A DNA stretch of 64,000 nucleotides, from assembly GCA_045565995.1 (NCBI GenBank), contig JBJLEF010000001.1:62001-126000 (forward strand), written 5' to 3'. The notes under the pieces were generated by a model that saw only the letters and a list, made by a program, of their open reading frames with translations, searched no databases and was not told the origin of the DNA. This DNA is from UBA721 sp002705165 (GTDB taxonomy: Bacteria; Planctomycetota; Planctomycetia; Pirellulales; Pirellulaceae). Positions within the stretch are counted from its first letter, which is position 1, and each line of letters begins with the position of its first letter. Positions 63,377 through 64,000 of the stretch are shown here, piece after piece. Position numbers and translations under genes: made by a program.

Positions 63377-64000
63377 GTGTTAAACCTTCAGGGTATCCCG
63401 CGGCTCCATATCTCCCTCAGATCGATCTTCATCATTCTGAGTGTTCTTTTCGTGGTGGAAGACAATCCCCTGCTTGCTCAGGAGCAGGATCAACAACAAA
63501 CCGCCGTGTTAATCGAAGTCCAGTTACCGATTCAAAACAACAACATCGGTGCGATTACGAGAGCACTCGACACAGCTATCGAAAATGCCGGCAAGGCGAC
63601 GGTTGAAAACCAACGGCCCTGGCTCCTTATTAGGTTCCTTCCCCTCACAGAGAACAATCGCATACGCAGTGATTTTGGTGCCTGTAACACACTGGAAAGC
63701 TATCTGTCTTCACCATCTCTTACACGAAGATGCCGTACTGTTGCGATTCTCGACGGAAAGTATGCAGACCACGTAATTCTCCCCGTATTGTCTTGTTCCA
63801 AACTGATCGTCAGTCCGGAAACAAGCATTAGTGGGCCCGAATCGGATACATCACTTCTAACGTCAGAGGTGAAAGATGATTACCGACGCGTAGCAGAGGC
63901 TCACAAACATCTCCCAGCGTCTGTTATCGAAGCCGTTTTGGATCCTGCTGTCGCTCTGCATGAAGTCACCACGGATGAAAGTACATTCTTTGCTACTGGC
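63377..64000 (+). CDS. NfeD/ClpP-class protease-like protein (3' truncated by window)
   Basis: A frame from GTG 63377 stays open to the right edge (208 codons). It has a signal-like segment (SLRSIFIILSVLFVV), then a ClpP/crotonase-like domain: IEVQLPIQNNNIGAITRALDTAI in pieces, LLIRFLP, RTVAILDGKYADHVILPVLSCSKLIVSPETSISGPE in pieces. This follows the layout of planctomycete NfeD-type membrane proteases. At the nucleophile position (G-K-A-V-S in active members) the protein has G-K-Y-A-D, so it may be inactive. No ATG occurs upstream in frame. Confidence 0.7.
   Translation, partial: MLNLQGIPRLHISLRSIFIILSVLFVVEDNPLLAQEQDQQQTAVLIEVQLPIQNNNIGAITRALDTAIENAGKATVENQRPWLLIRFLPLTENNRIRSDFGACNTLESYLSSPSLTRRCRTVAILDGKYADHVILPVLSCSKLIVSPETSISGPESDTSLLTSEVKDDYRRVAEAHKHLPASVIEAVLDPAVALHEVTTDESTFFATG

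Overview
The window looks like a chromosomal segment of a planctomycete, probably in or near Planctomycetaceae, with a base composition close to half GC by eye. The lineage call rests on a giant secreted protein with a C-terminal CxxCH haem motif of the PVC type, a PmoA/DUF6807-like secreted protein, a TIGR03009-like secreted protein, a degenerate NfeD/ClpP-like protein at the right edge, and a membrane protein with four zinc ribbons. Housekeeping genes dominate. I saw no phage, insertion sequence, CRISPR array or rRNA. There is one tRNA (Pro, TGG).

Layout. 1-6.3 kb: tail of an unknown gene, then leftward acetyl-CoA synthetase, a PmoA-like protein, and a tight surface-sugar group (ExeA-like ATPase, NDP-sugar epimerase, dolichol-phosphate-mannose-synthase-like GT2). 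6.4-12.3 kb: trpF, a DUF1015 protein, ahcY, and a complete parABS locus with four parS-like sites, two on each side of ahcY, then tRNA-Pro. 12.3-26.5 kb: a small secreted protein, the haem protein, an aminotransferase, carA, a structured intergenic element, asnS, an Nramp-like transporter, trxB and cstA.

26.5-40 kb: a long leftward series: phoH, a 7TM-HD phosphodiesterase, ybeY, a CNNM/CorC protein, recO, a BamD-like and an LptE-like lipoprotein, folP, proA and an orphan FliM-like protein. uppS and cdsA lie just to the right of phoH on the same strand. This links RNA maturation, second-messenger turnover and outer-membrane assembly. 40-47.6 kb: purA diverges from rpsB-tsf-pyrH-frr. rpsB carries an unusual acidic C-terminal tail encoded by a 27-bp tandem repeat.

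47.6-64 kb: a phosphohexomutase, a quinone-oxidoreductase-like protein, a double-parvulin protein, two tandem SDR genes (the first frameshifted), then a leftward group of three genes. These encode a UbiA-type prenyl-phosphate phosphoribosyltransferase, a DprE1-type FAD oxidase and a GT-C glycosyltransferase resembling mycobacterial AftB. Together they look like a decaprenyl-phospho-arabinose (DPA) type donor and transfer system, the most interesting content of the window. The rest is der, a family-4-like uracil-DNA glycosylase, a HAD phosphatase, the TIGR03009-like protein and the truncated NfeD-like gene.

All assignments come from reading motifs and overall sequence resemblance. No database search or structure prediction was run.
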